Both the position numbers and the translations under genes were made by a program. A stretch of DNA of 64,000 bases from Diogma glabrata (Eukaryota; Arthropoda; Insecta; Diptera; Cylindrotomidae), in contig OY856186.1 in NCBI GenBank assembly GCA_963693315.1, positions 70,330,019 through 70,394,018 on the forward strand, written 5' to 3'. The notes under the pieces were generated by a model that did no database searches, was not told the DNA's origin, and was given only the letters and a program-made list of their open reading frames with translations. Below, one piece after another: positions 22,866-34,572 of the stretch. How positions within the stretch are numbered: the stretch's first letter is position 1; every line of letters begins with the position of its first letter.

Positions 22866-23142
22866 TATTGAGTTGAGTTCTCTATAGTCTATACTAATGG
22901 TTTCCTAAAAGAAAATCCCTTTTCTGCTCATACTATCGTCAACTGCGGGATACTTTACTGCTAAGTGAATATTAGTACGACGTACCCAGCATCACTAAGA
23001 ATAAAATTTTCCCACACTTTTTTTAAACAGTTATGCCAGCGCGATGTATTTTAGTATTTGTATTTTAGTATTACTACGACATTGATCAACAAAATTTAAT
23101 TTAAAAAAAAATCTTTATGTAAATCAGATTAATATCATATCA

Positions 23143-23576
23143 TTTTTTAACTACTAACTTGAAAAATCGTCATTATTTATTCGAATGCGCCAATGAGAAG
23201 TAATTTTTCTCAACCTAGGTCAATAATAATAACAAAAAATTACCTAGGTTAATAATGACAAATTTTCTTTAATTTTTAATTGAAATAAACAAAAAAAACA
23301 CAAACAAATAATAATTGCATTCCTTTGCTTCGTTTTATTTGTAGGAAACTAAATTTCCAGGCTACTTGATATTTTAAGATATTTAAAAATTAAATGGAAA
23401 ATGACTAATATCAAAATCTAATCAAAGCAAATATGATAATTAGTGTTAGAGATTAGAGAAGACTAATATAGACCTCGAACATTATATCCCTCGGCGCTAC
23501 GCGCTCCAGGATCTAAAAGTTCTCGGTCAATAATAGCTTACTTCTCACCCTTGTTATACAATGTACTATTATTTTG
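23143..23576 (-). repeat. ~430-bp dispersed repeat, copy inside no element
   Basis: This is the reverse complement of 34094-34553 over nearly its full length, with scattered substitutions and small indels. Landmarks are CTACTAACTTGA, GACCTCGAACATTATATCCC, TCGGCGCTACGCG and GGTCAATAATAGCTTACTTC. The other copy sits inside the hAT at 33781-37081. One end carries TTATACAATGTACTATTATT, which relates it to the short palindromic repeat family. Confidence 0.88.
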
Positions 23577-25315
23577 ATTGATATTCAGGTTTTCATACGA
23601 TTTTGAACATTTGATGTCTTAATTTCAGATTATATATGTTTGCCTGCTATGGTTTTTGTTATTATCTATAATAATAAAACAAAGTGTTTGTCTTTATGTG
23701 TGCGCTCTCCAGAGAAATTTACGTCACATAGGACTGTGAAACTTTGTCGGTAGAAGGCTATTTATAGGTACTAATGCACCTCGGAGCTCAAATTTTAAAA
23801 TTTAATTTAGTGTTTTTTAATTAATAATTTTAATTTTCTTAAAGGTTCGCCTAAATGTTGATTATATTTTATATTTGGTTTTTTATTCAAATTTCCTATT
23901 ATTCGCTCAGTATGGTATGATTAAACACAAATATCGGATCTGCTTGCATTATCAGAACTGCAATCAAATGTTCCAAACATTGGAAATTGGCGTTTCTTTT
24001 CCTCTTCTGAGTAACATTGATGCACCAAGTCTTTGCAATGGAATCTTAGTACCGAAGATCAAGATTATGAACAATAATATCAAAGCTACAGGTTTAAAGT
24101 GTTTTATTTATTGAGGGAAATATGCTACTCTATCACTTTCAAAAACAAAAAAAGCACATGCATCATGTAGGTGCATGGAATCATGCAAGGAATCGATAGA
24201 ATATATGCAAAAATATCAACAAATGATGTGATTTTACTGTTATTAAAATAGTATATAATTCTGGATTTATAAATGAAATTACTCTTATTATTATTTTTAT
24301 ATTAGACTAGAAATAAAACGTTTGCGGGAGGTCGAAATAAGACCATGGCCATAAATTGACAAAACCCTTAAAACGTAAATATTCACTCAAAATGCTAGCA
24401 TTCCTAGACCGGTTTTTCAAACAATTTTAAACAACAGCCCTATGCATGTTTTGATCTGCTCTTTGAGGTTATATATCAGTGTTATATTCGCCTTTAATAC
24501 ACTAAACGCATGTATCCCACAAAGCGCATGCATAACTGTATAGTATCGCAAAGAATTGATAAAATGTATTTGCAAAAATTGCAATTTGACCGTATTTGAG
24601 AACAGCATTTAATCTGGATTGATAAATGAAATTAGTAAACATAACAGGACGCTAAACCAACGTTTTGTATTGCGAGTATGAGGCTCCAGAGTAAAGAATT
24701 TGCAATTGTGGCGCCAAATAAACGAGTGTTTTTACGTTATTGTGTTAACTTTTTGGGTGAACTTATGTGTTTTAATTTTAACATAAATTTCATATGTAAA
24801 TTTATTTTGCTTTAGAGACCTTTACCTAATTGCTCTTGCTGACTGCCAAATGATACCAATATTACAATTTATTTCAACATTTTTATAAAACTAATAAAAT
24901 AAATTAAATTAAATGACCATAAAAAAAAATTAAGAGAGTAGTTACTCCAACAAAAAACAGTTTCCAACCACTTATTTGGAAAGCACGGTCATCGCCATGC
25001 CGGAACCTTCTAGCTAACAATATAAGTAAAACAATTATACTTTGAGTAAATTTTCTTATTGATCTAAATTTTAACTAAATTTAGTTGGTTTACCAACAAA
25101 CACGTTGTTTTGCTTTAATGAATTGAGTTTTTAGTTTTTTATTTAGTTTGAGTTTTTCTTTAATGAACCACCTCAATGAATTGAGTATCATCACGAACTC
25201 TCTCCATCACCAAAAATGAAAAAAAAATATTCACAAATTTTATAAACCAACAACAAAATATTAGAACATCGTTAAATCAGTAAAATATATTATAAAACCA
25301 GCTGTTCTGGATAAC
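23577..25315. other. Unassigned; contains a diverged direct duplication
   Basis: About 24150-24285 and 24497-24637 are similar (GCATGCAT..., ATCGATAGAATATATGCAAA against ATTGATAAAATGTATTTGCA, and CTGGATTTATAAATGAAATT against CTGGATTGATAAATGAAATT). The 79-codon frame at 23875-24114 (+) has no recognised motif. No gene is called. Confidence 0.4.
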
Positions 25316-25322
25316 AATACGA

Positions 25323-28300
25323 TGAAACGGTATCTCTTTTATTCATTTTATTTTTTCTCATTTATCTTTCTCTTTCTTGTATATATCAGTAAATACATAT
25401 TTAATTAAATTTTATACCAGTAAATACATATTTAATTAATAATGAAATTATCGATATATTTTCAGAACGTTAATGGCTTAAGAACTAAAACAAAAGATTT
25501 TTTACACAGTATTATGATTACAAAATATGATATAGTGTGCTTAAATGAAACATTTCTAAACGATACAGTGCATACCGCTGAACTTTTTACAAATAATTAC
25601 ATTGTATATAGACGTGACAGGGACCTAAGCATCTTTCCAAATAAAAAAGATGGAGGTGGATGTTTGATTGCCATTAACAAGAAGTTTGATTCTTACAGAT
25701 TAAACTCTTGGGAAGTATACGCTGAAGAGCTTTGGGTATGTTTACGATTACAAAACAAAAATTTATATATTAACTGTCCATATATATATCCTGGAGCAAG
25801 CTCGTCAGATTATCATAGTTACTTTTTAAATGTCAGTAATATTATTAACAATATCGGCAATAAACGTCCATTTTTAATTCTAGGCGACTTTAATTTATCT
25901 AGTGTGAAATGGTCAAGCACTAATTGCAATGTTCTTGAACCAAGTATAAGCGATACAGGACCAGCCCAAGAACTGGTTGAAACAATATTTTGTACTGGCT
26001 TACAACAATTTAACAATGTCTTCAATTACAACCGTAAAATACTAGACTTAGTGCTTACGAATATTCCTCTAACTCATGTCTCAGTGTCTAAAGCAACTGA
26101 AATATTATCCAAGGTTGATCAACATCATCCCCCTCTACATATATCAATAAATTTGAATAAAATAGCAATACTTAAAGAGTATAAAACGCCTAAATTTAAT
26201 TACAATAAATGTGACTTTGTAAAAATAAACCATGACATAGCTCAGATAAATTGGAATCAACTACATGATAAAAACATTGATCAATCTGTAGAAATATTCT
26301 ACAATGTAATCAGTCAAATAATAAAGGAACGTGTTCCAAGAACGTTCGATAAAATCCGAAAGTTTCCAAGCTGGTACTCGGAAAAACTTATAAAATTAAT
26401 CAAAATTCAAAATAAGTACCGCTCAATTTCTAAAAAAAATGGTGACCTTGAATATTACAACATGTTCTCAGTTATAAGATTGAAAGTAAAACAAGAACTC
26501 AAGAAATGCAGATCAAGATACCTTCAATCTATTGAAAACAACATCGTATCGAATCCAAAATATTTTTGGTCCTATGCCAAGAATCTCAGAAAAAGTGACA
26601 ATATTCCGGCCTCGATGCACTTAAATAATTTAAGAGTTAATTCACCTGGGGAAATTTGCAATCTATTTGCAACGTATTTCAAATCTGTTTACAGTAATAA
26701 TACAGGTTATATAAATTATCCTACGTATATATCTACCGCAGGTCATCTTAACTCAATAGTTTTATCAGATTTTGACATTATTTCTGAATTAAAATCATTG
26801 AATATCAATAAAGGTAGTGGATCAGACTCATTACCTCCAATCTTCTTGAAAAATGTAGCCGAAACAATTTACTTGCCGCTTGGAATAATATTCAATAAAT
26901 CATTGAGCGAAAGCGTATTTCCAAATCAATGGAAAGTTGCCAAAGTTTCACCTATTTTTAAATCTGGCGATAATACTAATATACAAAATTACAGACCTAT
27001 ATCAATCCTTAATAGTTGCTGCAAAGTTTTTGAGCGACTTATTCACAATGTACTGTTTGAACTTGTAAGAAACGTAATTTCTAAAAGGCAGCATGGTTTT
27101 TTTAAAAATCGATCTACTTTGACCAATCTCTTAGATTTCACTGAGTATGTCTATGATTCTCTTGATTCGGGTTTTGGGGTTGACGTAGTTTATACAGATT
27201 TCTCCAAAGCATTCGATAAAGTTAAACATCCTTTATTATTAGCTAAATTGAACCGTTTTGGAATTGGTAACAAATTAGTTCAATGGATAGGTTCATATTT
27301 GTCAAACAGAACACAGTTTGTTCAAATAGGCAACTGTAAATCATCATCATTTACACCAACATCTGGTGTCCCACAGGGTTCCATCCTAGGGCCCCTGTTG
27401 TTTTTAATATTTATTGATGATGTAATGAATCATTTACACTGTAAAGCACTATTATTTGCGGACGATCTGAAAATTTTCATGTCAATTAAATCAAGAGATG
27501 ATTGTAATATTCTGCAAAAAGACCTAGATCAACTTTACGAATGGTGTGTGAATAATGATCTATATCTTAATATTGAAAAATGTGTAACTTTGAAAATTAA
27601 ACCAAGAGCTACGCACAGTAGTTTTATATATAAAATAAATAATATCAATCTAGTTGAAAAAGAATCTGTGCGTGATCTCGGTGTGATTATCGACAACAAT
27701 TTAAAATTCAATATTCATATTCAGCACATTGCTAACAAATCCTACAAGATTCTTGGTTTTGTAATGAGAGTTTGTTCTGACTTTGTAAACCTAAAATCAT
27801 TCATATCCATATTTAACGGATTGGTCAGGTCTCATCTTGAATATGTGTCAACAATATGGAACCCGAAATATCAAGTACACATTAACACAATTGAACGAGT
27901 GCAAAAAAAATTCACCAGATTTCTAAACTTTAAAACAAATCAACCAAAGGAACCCTATAGTGACAGACTAAAACGATACGGGATCAAATCATTGGAAGAC
28001 AGACGATTAATTGCCGATGAAATATCCATCTTTAAAATAATAAATACAAAAATCGAATCTGAGTTAACAGATAAGCTAATTTTTAGAAATGAGTCACGCT
28101 ATAACTTTAGAAATAAACCACTTTTTCAATTAGCTACATACAAAAATAATTTTAGAATGCACTCACCACTAGTGAGAATGCAAACTTTGCACAATACCAC
28201 ATTTACTAACTTAGATTTGTCTCCAGTTTCTTTGCCATTATTTAAACTGAAAATATATCGATACCTTCAGCAATAGTTTTAAGTTTTTAATTATATTCTT

Positions 28301-28604
28301 TTATGCTTCAGAATTTAGCATGAAGAAAATTTTTTGTAGTATTTTTCAATTATTGTTGTTATGTTACTTATGTTATTATTGTAACTATTATTACTATTTT
28401 TATTTTTCTCTTTCAATATTTATTCAATTGTAATATTACTTTGCTCTATTTTTTTCTTTTCTTTTCTTCTTTTAAGTGTTTTTTTTTTATTATTATTTTT
28501 TTTTATATATGCTATTACAACTATAATTTAAAAACACCAACATGTAATTGGATTTTATCTGTTTGTTGGTTTTTGTGATCTAAATAAATAAAAAAATAAA
28601 TAAA
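25323..28604 (+). mobile_element. CR1/Jockey-group LINE insertion
   Basis: The element carries one intact ORF, a T-rich 3' UTR of about 330 bp and a (TAAA)n-type tail (28574-28604). A 7-bp ATACGAT occurs just left (about 25316-25322) and just right (about 28606-28612) of these limits and is a possible target duplication. Joining the two flanks there restores similarity to 57930-57950. No ORF1 is present, so the copy is probably 5'-truncated. A 33-bp direct duplication (CAGTAAATACATATTTAATT) precedes the ATG. Confidence 0.7.
25442..28276 (+). CDS. LINE ORF2: endonuclease plus reverse transcriptase
   Basis: The protein has 944 residues and is uninterrupted. The endonuclease domain covers about residues 1-230: FQNVNGLRTK at 7, LNETFLN near 33, and ILGDFNLSS with the catalytic D near 148. 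The reverse transcriptase covers about 450-700: WKVAKVSPIFKSGD, YRPISILN, the first catalytic D in YTDFSKAFDKV near 585, SGVPQGSILGPLLF near 641, and FADD near 672-675. The C-terminal TIWNPKY...RVQKKFTRFL block is typical of CR1/Jockey elements. The assignment between CR1, Jockey and related clades is not resolved. Codon use is AT-rich, like the surroundings. All catalytic residues are present, so it may encode an active enzyme. Confidence 0.93.
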   Translation: MKLSIYFQNVNGLRTKTKDFLHSIMITKYDIVCLNETFLNDTVHTAELFTNNYIVYRRDRDLSIFPNKKDGGGCLIAINKKFDSYRLNSWEVYAEELWVCLRLQNKNLYINCPYIYPGASSSDYHSYFLNVSNIINNIGNKRPFLILGDFNLSSVKWSSTNCNVLEPSISDTGPAQELVETIFCTGLQQFNNVFNYNRKILDLVLTNIPLTHVSVSKATEILSKVDQHHPPLHISINLNKIAILKEYKTPKFNYNKCDFVKINHDIAQINWNQLHDKNIDQSVEIFYNVISQIIKERVPRTFDKIRKFPSWYSEKLIKLIKIQNKYRSISKKNGDLEYYNMFSVIRLKVKQELKKCRSRYLQSIENNIVSNPKYFWSYAKNLRKSDNIPASMHLNNLRVNSPGEICNLFATYFKSVYSNNTGYINYPTYISTAGHLNSIVLSDFDIISELKSLNINKGSGSDSLPPIFLKNVAETIYLPLGIIFNKSLSESVFPNQWKVAKVSPIFKSGDNTNIQNYRPISILNSCCKVFERLIHNVLFELVRNVISKRQHGFFKNRSTLTNLLDFTEYVYDSLDSGFGVDVVYTDFSKAFDKVKHPLLLAKLNRFGIGNKLVQWIGSYLSNRTQFVQIGNCKSSSFTPTSGVPQGSILGPLLFLIFIDDVMNHLHCKALLFADDLKIFMSIKSRDDCNILQKDLDQLYEWCVNNDLYLNIEKCVTLKIKPRATHSSFIYKINNINLVEKESVRDLGVIIDNNLKFNIHIQHIANKSYKILGFVMRVCSDFVNLKSFISIFNGLVRSHLEYVSTIWNPKYQVHINTIERVQKKFTRFLNFKTNQPKEPYSDRLKRYGIKSLEDRRLIADEISIFKIINTKIESELTDKLIFRNESRYNFRNKPLFQLATYKNNFRMHSPLVRMQTLHNTTFTNLDLSPVSLPLFKLKIYRYLQQ

Positions 28605-28611
28605 CATACGA

Positions 28612-28770
28612 TCTGAGACAGCAAATCAATAAAAATAACATTCAAGACCAGTTGAAGAGAAAATCTAAATAAAAAATACAGTCAATTGTATTGAATGAAT
28701 TGACTTGCGTAGAAGACAGTTGTTTAGACAAATGAACTTTACGGGTTAAACAGCTTCGTGACAGACTAAA
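28612..28770 (+). repeat. Dispersed repeat shared with 57945-58092
   Basis: Shared strings in order include AGCAAATCAA, AATAACATTC, GTGAAGAGAAAAT-like, GTTGTATTGAATGAATTGA-like, GTTGTTTAGACAAATG and TTAAACRGCTTCGT. Overall similarity is high with small indels. The LINE at 25323-28604 appears to have inserted at the left edge of this copy. Confidence 0.75.
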
Positions 28771-30044
28771 CTCCAGCTGTAATCTGTAACAATTTTATAA
28801 TTTAATCAATTTTCTGGCGAAGTTCTTCTTGAAGACTTGATTCAATGAAATATTTTTGTAATTAGTGATCAGCCCCATGAATAGAGGGCATTTTTAACCT
28901 AATCATATTTAATGATTATAGATTAAATAACAAACCGGTGTGTTGATAGTTGTTAATGTTATCGCATAATTTTTCGACAAACTCGGTTAGCCCGAACCCT
29001 AAGTTTAATCCCAAACCCATAATCTATTTAAGATTATTTCAGAATGATTGGAATTATACAATTTAAAACAAAATAACCATTATTAGTTATATTATTAAAT
29101 TTCATGTGCTTTTGTGTCAGTCAAAATATCAAGTTAGATCCCACCATATCGCCTCAAATTTTACAAAGCATTATTGTTTATTATCGTTTATATGTATTTA
29201 TTTTATTTTTGCATTTCTATATTTAATAGTGTATCAATACACTAAATTATCAATTATTTAATTACTTACAGTTAAAACTTGATTAAAATCTAATTCTGTA
29301 GTTATAAATAGCAAGTTATTGTTTGATTTATTCTCTTATTAAATCTTAATTCATTAAAGATGGTACTATTTAAAATAAATACTTTTTATTGTTCAAAATT
29401 TGTGTTATTGTGTACCATAAAAAATTCGGTAAATCTGTAAATAAATAAATAAGTAATAAAACTTTTTCGTTTTCAAAGAATTATTTTATTGGAATAATAA
29501 AAAATTAAATTTACAATAAACATTGAATCATAGTTTATCTTTTAATTAAAATCAATAAGGAATAAAGAATTAACCACAAATAATAACAGTGAACAATCAT
29601 GGTAAAGGCAACAGCTAAAGCAATATAAAAACTATGCAAATAAAAAGCGTTGCAGTATCCGTGATATAAAAAAATTATATTAAAATTTTATTTAAAAAAT
29701 TATTATAAAAATAATATATGCAGAAAAAGAAAATTAAAATCATATCAAAATTAAAAACGAACAAAATGTTTTGAATACAATGACAATTTTTTAATAACTA
29801 CAAACGGAAAAACAATACATCAATAATTCAACTACAAATGTGCAAATAACGAAATCAACAACAATATTTAAATGTACAACAAGTTAATCTGCCACAAACT
29901 TCGGAAAACCTAATGGGCGCCTATGTTTTGAACACAGTTCCTCGGATGCAGAAATTAAAATAAAATTCGTGTTTTCAAATTTTAAGAAATAATTCATAAT
30001 TTTCTAATGCAGAACTAATTATAAACAAATATAGCTTCTCAAGA
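28771..30044. other. Unassigned AT-rich region
   Basis: No gene, RNA or repeat terminus is recognised. Some of the 3' part (after about 30040) becomes GC-richer, where the next LINE seems to begin. Confidence 0.4.
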
Positions 30045-33000
30045 TGGACGGGTCTACGCCCCAGAAGTACTTGGAACCCAGTTCCGACCAAGGACTATCA
30101 CAAAAATTTCGACGAAAGGTGCTACTTCGACGCTCCATTTTTTTTGAATAAAGGAGCAGTTGTCACTGGCCTTACTGCTTCAGATCCTCCTCGTCATGGG
30201 CGGGTTTGAAAGAAAACCTGGATCAACTAAAATATGGCATTGTGCAATATGCAAAAACATTTTAAGGGCAAACACTACATCCGTCCAGTGTAATAGCTGT
30301 AAAGAATGGTGTCATCTCAAGAACTGCTCAGGCCTTGCAACACATAAGCCATGGACCAAAAACTACATAGCGCCATGTTGCTATGCATCAAGTCAACATG
30401 CAAATACGATGCAATGAGCACACATCCGGGAACGCCAAGTGATGTGAAAATAATGCAGCTAAATTGTAACGGTCTCTTAAATAAAATCAATGATATCATC
30501 AACTTTATGTATAAAAAAAAATATTCTATTCGCGGTTTTACAAGACCAAATTAAATGTTAGATCTAAGTTTGGTGATAGTATCTGTGATTATAGAATTAT
30601 AGGACTGGATAGAGGGAAGTACAAAGGTGGTGGCCTTGCCTTTATCATTCACAAAACCATTATCTACCGTACAACCACATTACCAGCAGTACCGGGAACT
30701 GATAAACACCTAGAACAACTAGGAATTACAATAAAATCCGGAAATACCGCAGATAAATCTAGTCAATATTTATATTTCACCAGTAAGCAGCTGTGATATA
30801 GGTTATGAACCGTCCATAGGACATTTATTTTATACCGAAGACTGTCTAGCTATCGGTGATATAAATGCTCACCACGATCTATGGCACTCACACTTGAACA
30901 CTGACTCAAGTGGTGAAAATATTGCTGATCAAATTGACGGCTCCAACTTTGGAGTCCTCAATGAACTACAACCAACAAGAGTAACAAATAACTCATACTC
31001 GTCTCCAGATGTTTCACTTCCCAGCATGTCACTAATGCCAATCGCTAAATGGAGAACTGAAATTGCATTGGGATCAGACCATGTGCCGATCATAATCACC
31101 TTAAGCCGTTCCTTAAACGAAATGAAATCCGAGAAGAAGACATACATCCATTTTAGCAAAGCAGACTGGGATAATTTTACCAATTTTACTGAATTGGAAT
31201 TCAGTAAGCAAATTTTACCAATTGACGCCCTCTCTGGAAAAAAAATTCAGAGAAATTTTTAACAAAGCTAGATCTCGCTTCATTCCAGCCGGCAGAATAA
31301 CAAATATTAAACCAAACTTCCCACAAGAAGCTTGTGTGCTTTCCTCCTAAAGAGATGACATCTGTAAGGCAGATCCAACTGATTCTAGAACTCCGGGCCT
31401 GAACAAGCAGATAAATAAACTAGTAACGGAACATAAACGTAACAAATGGAAAGATTTAGTGAGTAAGTCAAACTTTGGCACAAATAAAAGTCTGTGGAAG
31501 GTGATTAAGGGTTTAACACATCCCCGTCAAACGCATAACAACTGGATGATCTGCTTCGATGATATCCCAACCGAAAACCATAGAAATTGCGCAACAAAAT
31601 TCAACACGCAGCTTACATAAAAGCAAAGTAAACATGAAAAAGAAACAAGGGCAGTATTAAGACATATGCGCAAAATTAATATTGAAAATTTCGAGGATAT
31701 CATATTTTCCGAAGAAGATGTTGGAAACGCTATAAAGAATTCCAAACCATCTAAAGCTATTGGACCAGATGGCATCTCAGCCATCATGCTAAAACACATT
31801 GGACCCAAGGGATTGAACTTTCTCACTACCATACTCAACACATCTCTAAATACGCTCCAGATACCAAATATCTGGAAAACGGCTAGAATAAGTCCCATTT
31901 TGAAACCTGGCAAGCCTGAAGAAAAGGGAGAATCCTATAGACCGATCTCTATCCTCTCATTGGTTGTAAAATTGATAGAAACACTACTACTACCTCGGTT
32001 AACAGAATCTTGCAAATTGGCGTCACATCAGCATGGCTTTAGGAAAGCACATAGTACAACCACCGCGCTTCATAGAATCCAAAACCAAATCAGCGATGGT
32101 CTAAACGAAAAACAACCGTGTGCTAGAACAATTTTAGTTGCACTTGACCTGTCAAAAGCTTTCGACACAGTGTCACATGTTACAACGACATATTCAACAC
32201 CAATCTGCCAGGTATAATAAAGCGCTGGTTGTGCAACTACCTAAGAGGCCGCAAAACATACGTTGAGTACTGTAACTCTAGATCTAAGATGAGAGTGCTC
32301 AAACAAGGAGTTCTACAAGGTGAAGTTCTCTCGCTTTCATTATTCAACCTTTACTTAAGTATAGCTTATCAACACCACGGGAAGGAATAACTACCACGTC
32401 ATATGCAGACAACTGCACGGTGCTTGCAACAAGAAACAACCTGGAACAACTCACCAATGTCCTAAACACCTACCTCAACACCTTGAATGAATGGCTTAAA
32501 ACCAATTCCTACTGTCAAAAATCCAAAAATGCTGGGGGTAACATTCAATCCACTACTTAAATTCAACGCTCATGTTCTACAAGTAAATACAAAACTTAAA
32601 AACAGGAATAACGCACTGAAAGCTCTAGCGGGTAGTTCGTGGGGTAAGGATAAAAACACAATAATAACGGCATATAAAGCAATAGGAAGCTTTCATAAAT
32701 TACGCTGATCCCATATGGACACCCCAAGTCGCTGACACCCACTGGAATAAGTTACAGATAACATAGAATGCAGCCTTGCGTACAGCAACCGGATGTCACC
32801 TTAATGGCCCACCGAGATCACTAACACGAGGAATGTAACATATTGCCGGTCCGTGAACACAACGAAATGCTTACCAAACAATATCTTTGGTCCTGTCATA
32901 GAGAGCAGCATTCCTGCAATGACACCTTATCCATGACAACACCACCTAGAGACATAAGAAGGACTGCGAAATGCTTCCTACAAGATTTTAAAAACAATGA

Positions 33001-33430
33001 AGACATAAATAACATCGAAGACCCTACGTATAAGAGGGGGTTGAAAAATCTGCATACCAAAACCATTGAAGACACAATAAAGAACTACGCCCCGAATCGA
33101 GTTCTTAATAGCAAACCACCACAAGTCGCTGCCGAAGAGGGAAAACTGCCACGCAGCACCAGAACCATCCTATCGCAGTTAAGATCTGGTTGGTCACGCA
33201 TCTTAAATAACTACATGAGTAGAATTGACCAGGAAATTGTTGACAAGTGTCCCATATATGACGGCACGCCACATGATGCTAACACCCTTTTCAATTGTCC
33301 AGAGAAACCAACTGACCTGACGAAGGAAGATCTGTGGTACCGCCCCAGAGCAGAAGCAAAGTTCCTGAATCTGGACTTGGAACCGGAAGAATAGCACCAC
33401 AACTCGTCGCTACAAAAACAACAACATAAA
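30045..33430 (+). pseudogene. Decayed LINE with N-terminal PHD-like zinc finger
   Basis: Pieces appear in the order of an I/Jockey-type LINE. A Cys/His finger opens it (CAICKNILRANTTSVQCNSC, then KEWCH, about 30235-30320). The endonuclease start follows (IMQLNCNGLLNKINDI, about 30450), then the endonuclease end (ALGSDHVPIIITLS, about 31065). RT blocks come next: SKAIGPDGISAIMLKHIG; ISPILKPGKPEEKGESYRPI; HQHGFRKAHSTTTALHRIQ; and ALDLSKAFDTVSH, all between 31740 and 32180. The C-terminus has STRTILSQLRSGWSRILNNY and a C-P...H...F-N-C-P motif (33150-33390). At least six frameshifts or stops separate the pieces, and the FADD block is damaged. It is not functional. The 5' limit near 30045 and the 3' limit near 33430 are approximate. 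Confidence 0.85.
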
Positions 33431-33435
33431 CAAAT

Positions 33436-33780
33436 ATAAATTTCAATTTCGGCGCTTGGTGATCGATTTTAGAAAGTTGAACGAAATAACTATCGATAAT
33501 GTTTTTCCCTTACCGAAAATTAATAAAATTGTGGAACAATATAGGGTCATTCAAATTATTTTACTTCTTAGACCTCGCAAGTGAGTATCATCAAGTAATG
33601 CAACACCGAGAAAAAACTGTCTAGATCCGAACTATTTAGGACATTATCATTTCTCTTGAATACCTTTTGGTTTATAAGACGGCCCTTGTACCTTTCAAAG
33701 CCTTATGAATCATGTATTAACAGGTTTTAACGGTTTCAAATCTTTTATTTATTTGAACGATATAGATATTTATGGATATG
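33436..33780 (+). pseudogene. Ty3/gypsy reverse transcriptase, left half
   Basis: RRLVIDFRKLNEITIDNVFP, then LPKINKI, is the Ty3/gypsy RT block near the first catalytic aspartate. The substrate-binding and F-G-L regions follow in shifted frames, then IYLNDI around 33750-33770, where the second catalytic motif (usually Y-L/V-D-D) has N in place of the first D. Stops and frameshifts are present. The reading breaks at 33780, where the hAT element begins, and resumes at 37082. Protease, gag and the left LTR are not visible, so the copy is 5'-truncated or the start was replaced by the LINE. Confidence 0.85.
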
Positions 33781-34093
33781 CAGTGGCGGATTTATAAATT
33801 TGCCGCCTATAGGCTAATTTATATTGCCGCCTAATATATTTTATAAATTATCAAATGGGAGCGAAGCAACCAAAAAAACGATTTTTTTCGAAAGTTCAAG
33901 GTCACGTTATTTACAAGTAGTTTATAATTACGCTTTTAATAAAAAACGTGCGAATCTGGCAAAAAAAATTAATAAGATCCAAAATACGAAAATAATAAAC
34001 GTTTATTAAAATCAAATAAAATGCAATAAAAACTCCATTTCAACAAAATATAAAACTTAAATAATATAACACATTTTATAAATATTCAACTAA

Positions 34094-34553
34094 ATAAAAT
34101 AGTACATTATAGAACAAGGTTGAGAAGTAAGCTATTATTGACCGAGAACTTTTAGATCCTGAGGCGCGTAGCGCCGAGGGATATAATGTTCGAGGTCTAT
34201 ATTAGTCTTCTCAACTGAGGTATATATAGAGTTTTTTTAACTACTAACACTAACTACCATATTTGCTTTGATTAGATTTTGATATTAGTCATTTTCCATT
34301 TCATTTTTTAAATATCTTAAAATATCAAGTAGCCTGGAAGTTTAGTTTCATACAAATAAAACGAAATAAAGGAATGCAATTATTATTTGTTTGTGTTTTT
34401 TTGTTCATTTCAATTAAAAATAAAGGAAAATTTGTCATTATTAACCTAGGTAATGTTTTGTTATTATTATTGACCTAGCTTGAAAAAAATTACTTCTCAT
34501 TGGGGCATTCGAGTAAATAATGACGATTTCTCAAGTTAGTAGTTAAAAAAATA
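34094..34553 (+). repeat. Dispersed repeat inside the hAT element
   Basis: Reverse-complement partner of 23143-23576. Within the hAT it lies 3' of the transposase gene. It is either a later insertion or part of the element that also exists alone at 23 kb. Confidence 0.85.
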
Positions 34554-34572
34554 ATTTTTTCTTTGGCTTACA

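Noticed and set aside
23690..23800. TATCTATAATAATAAAACAA-type string considered as a Helitron or MITE end
   Set aside because: It resembles repeat ends seen in insects, but no partner end, hairpin or second copy was found in the window.
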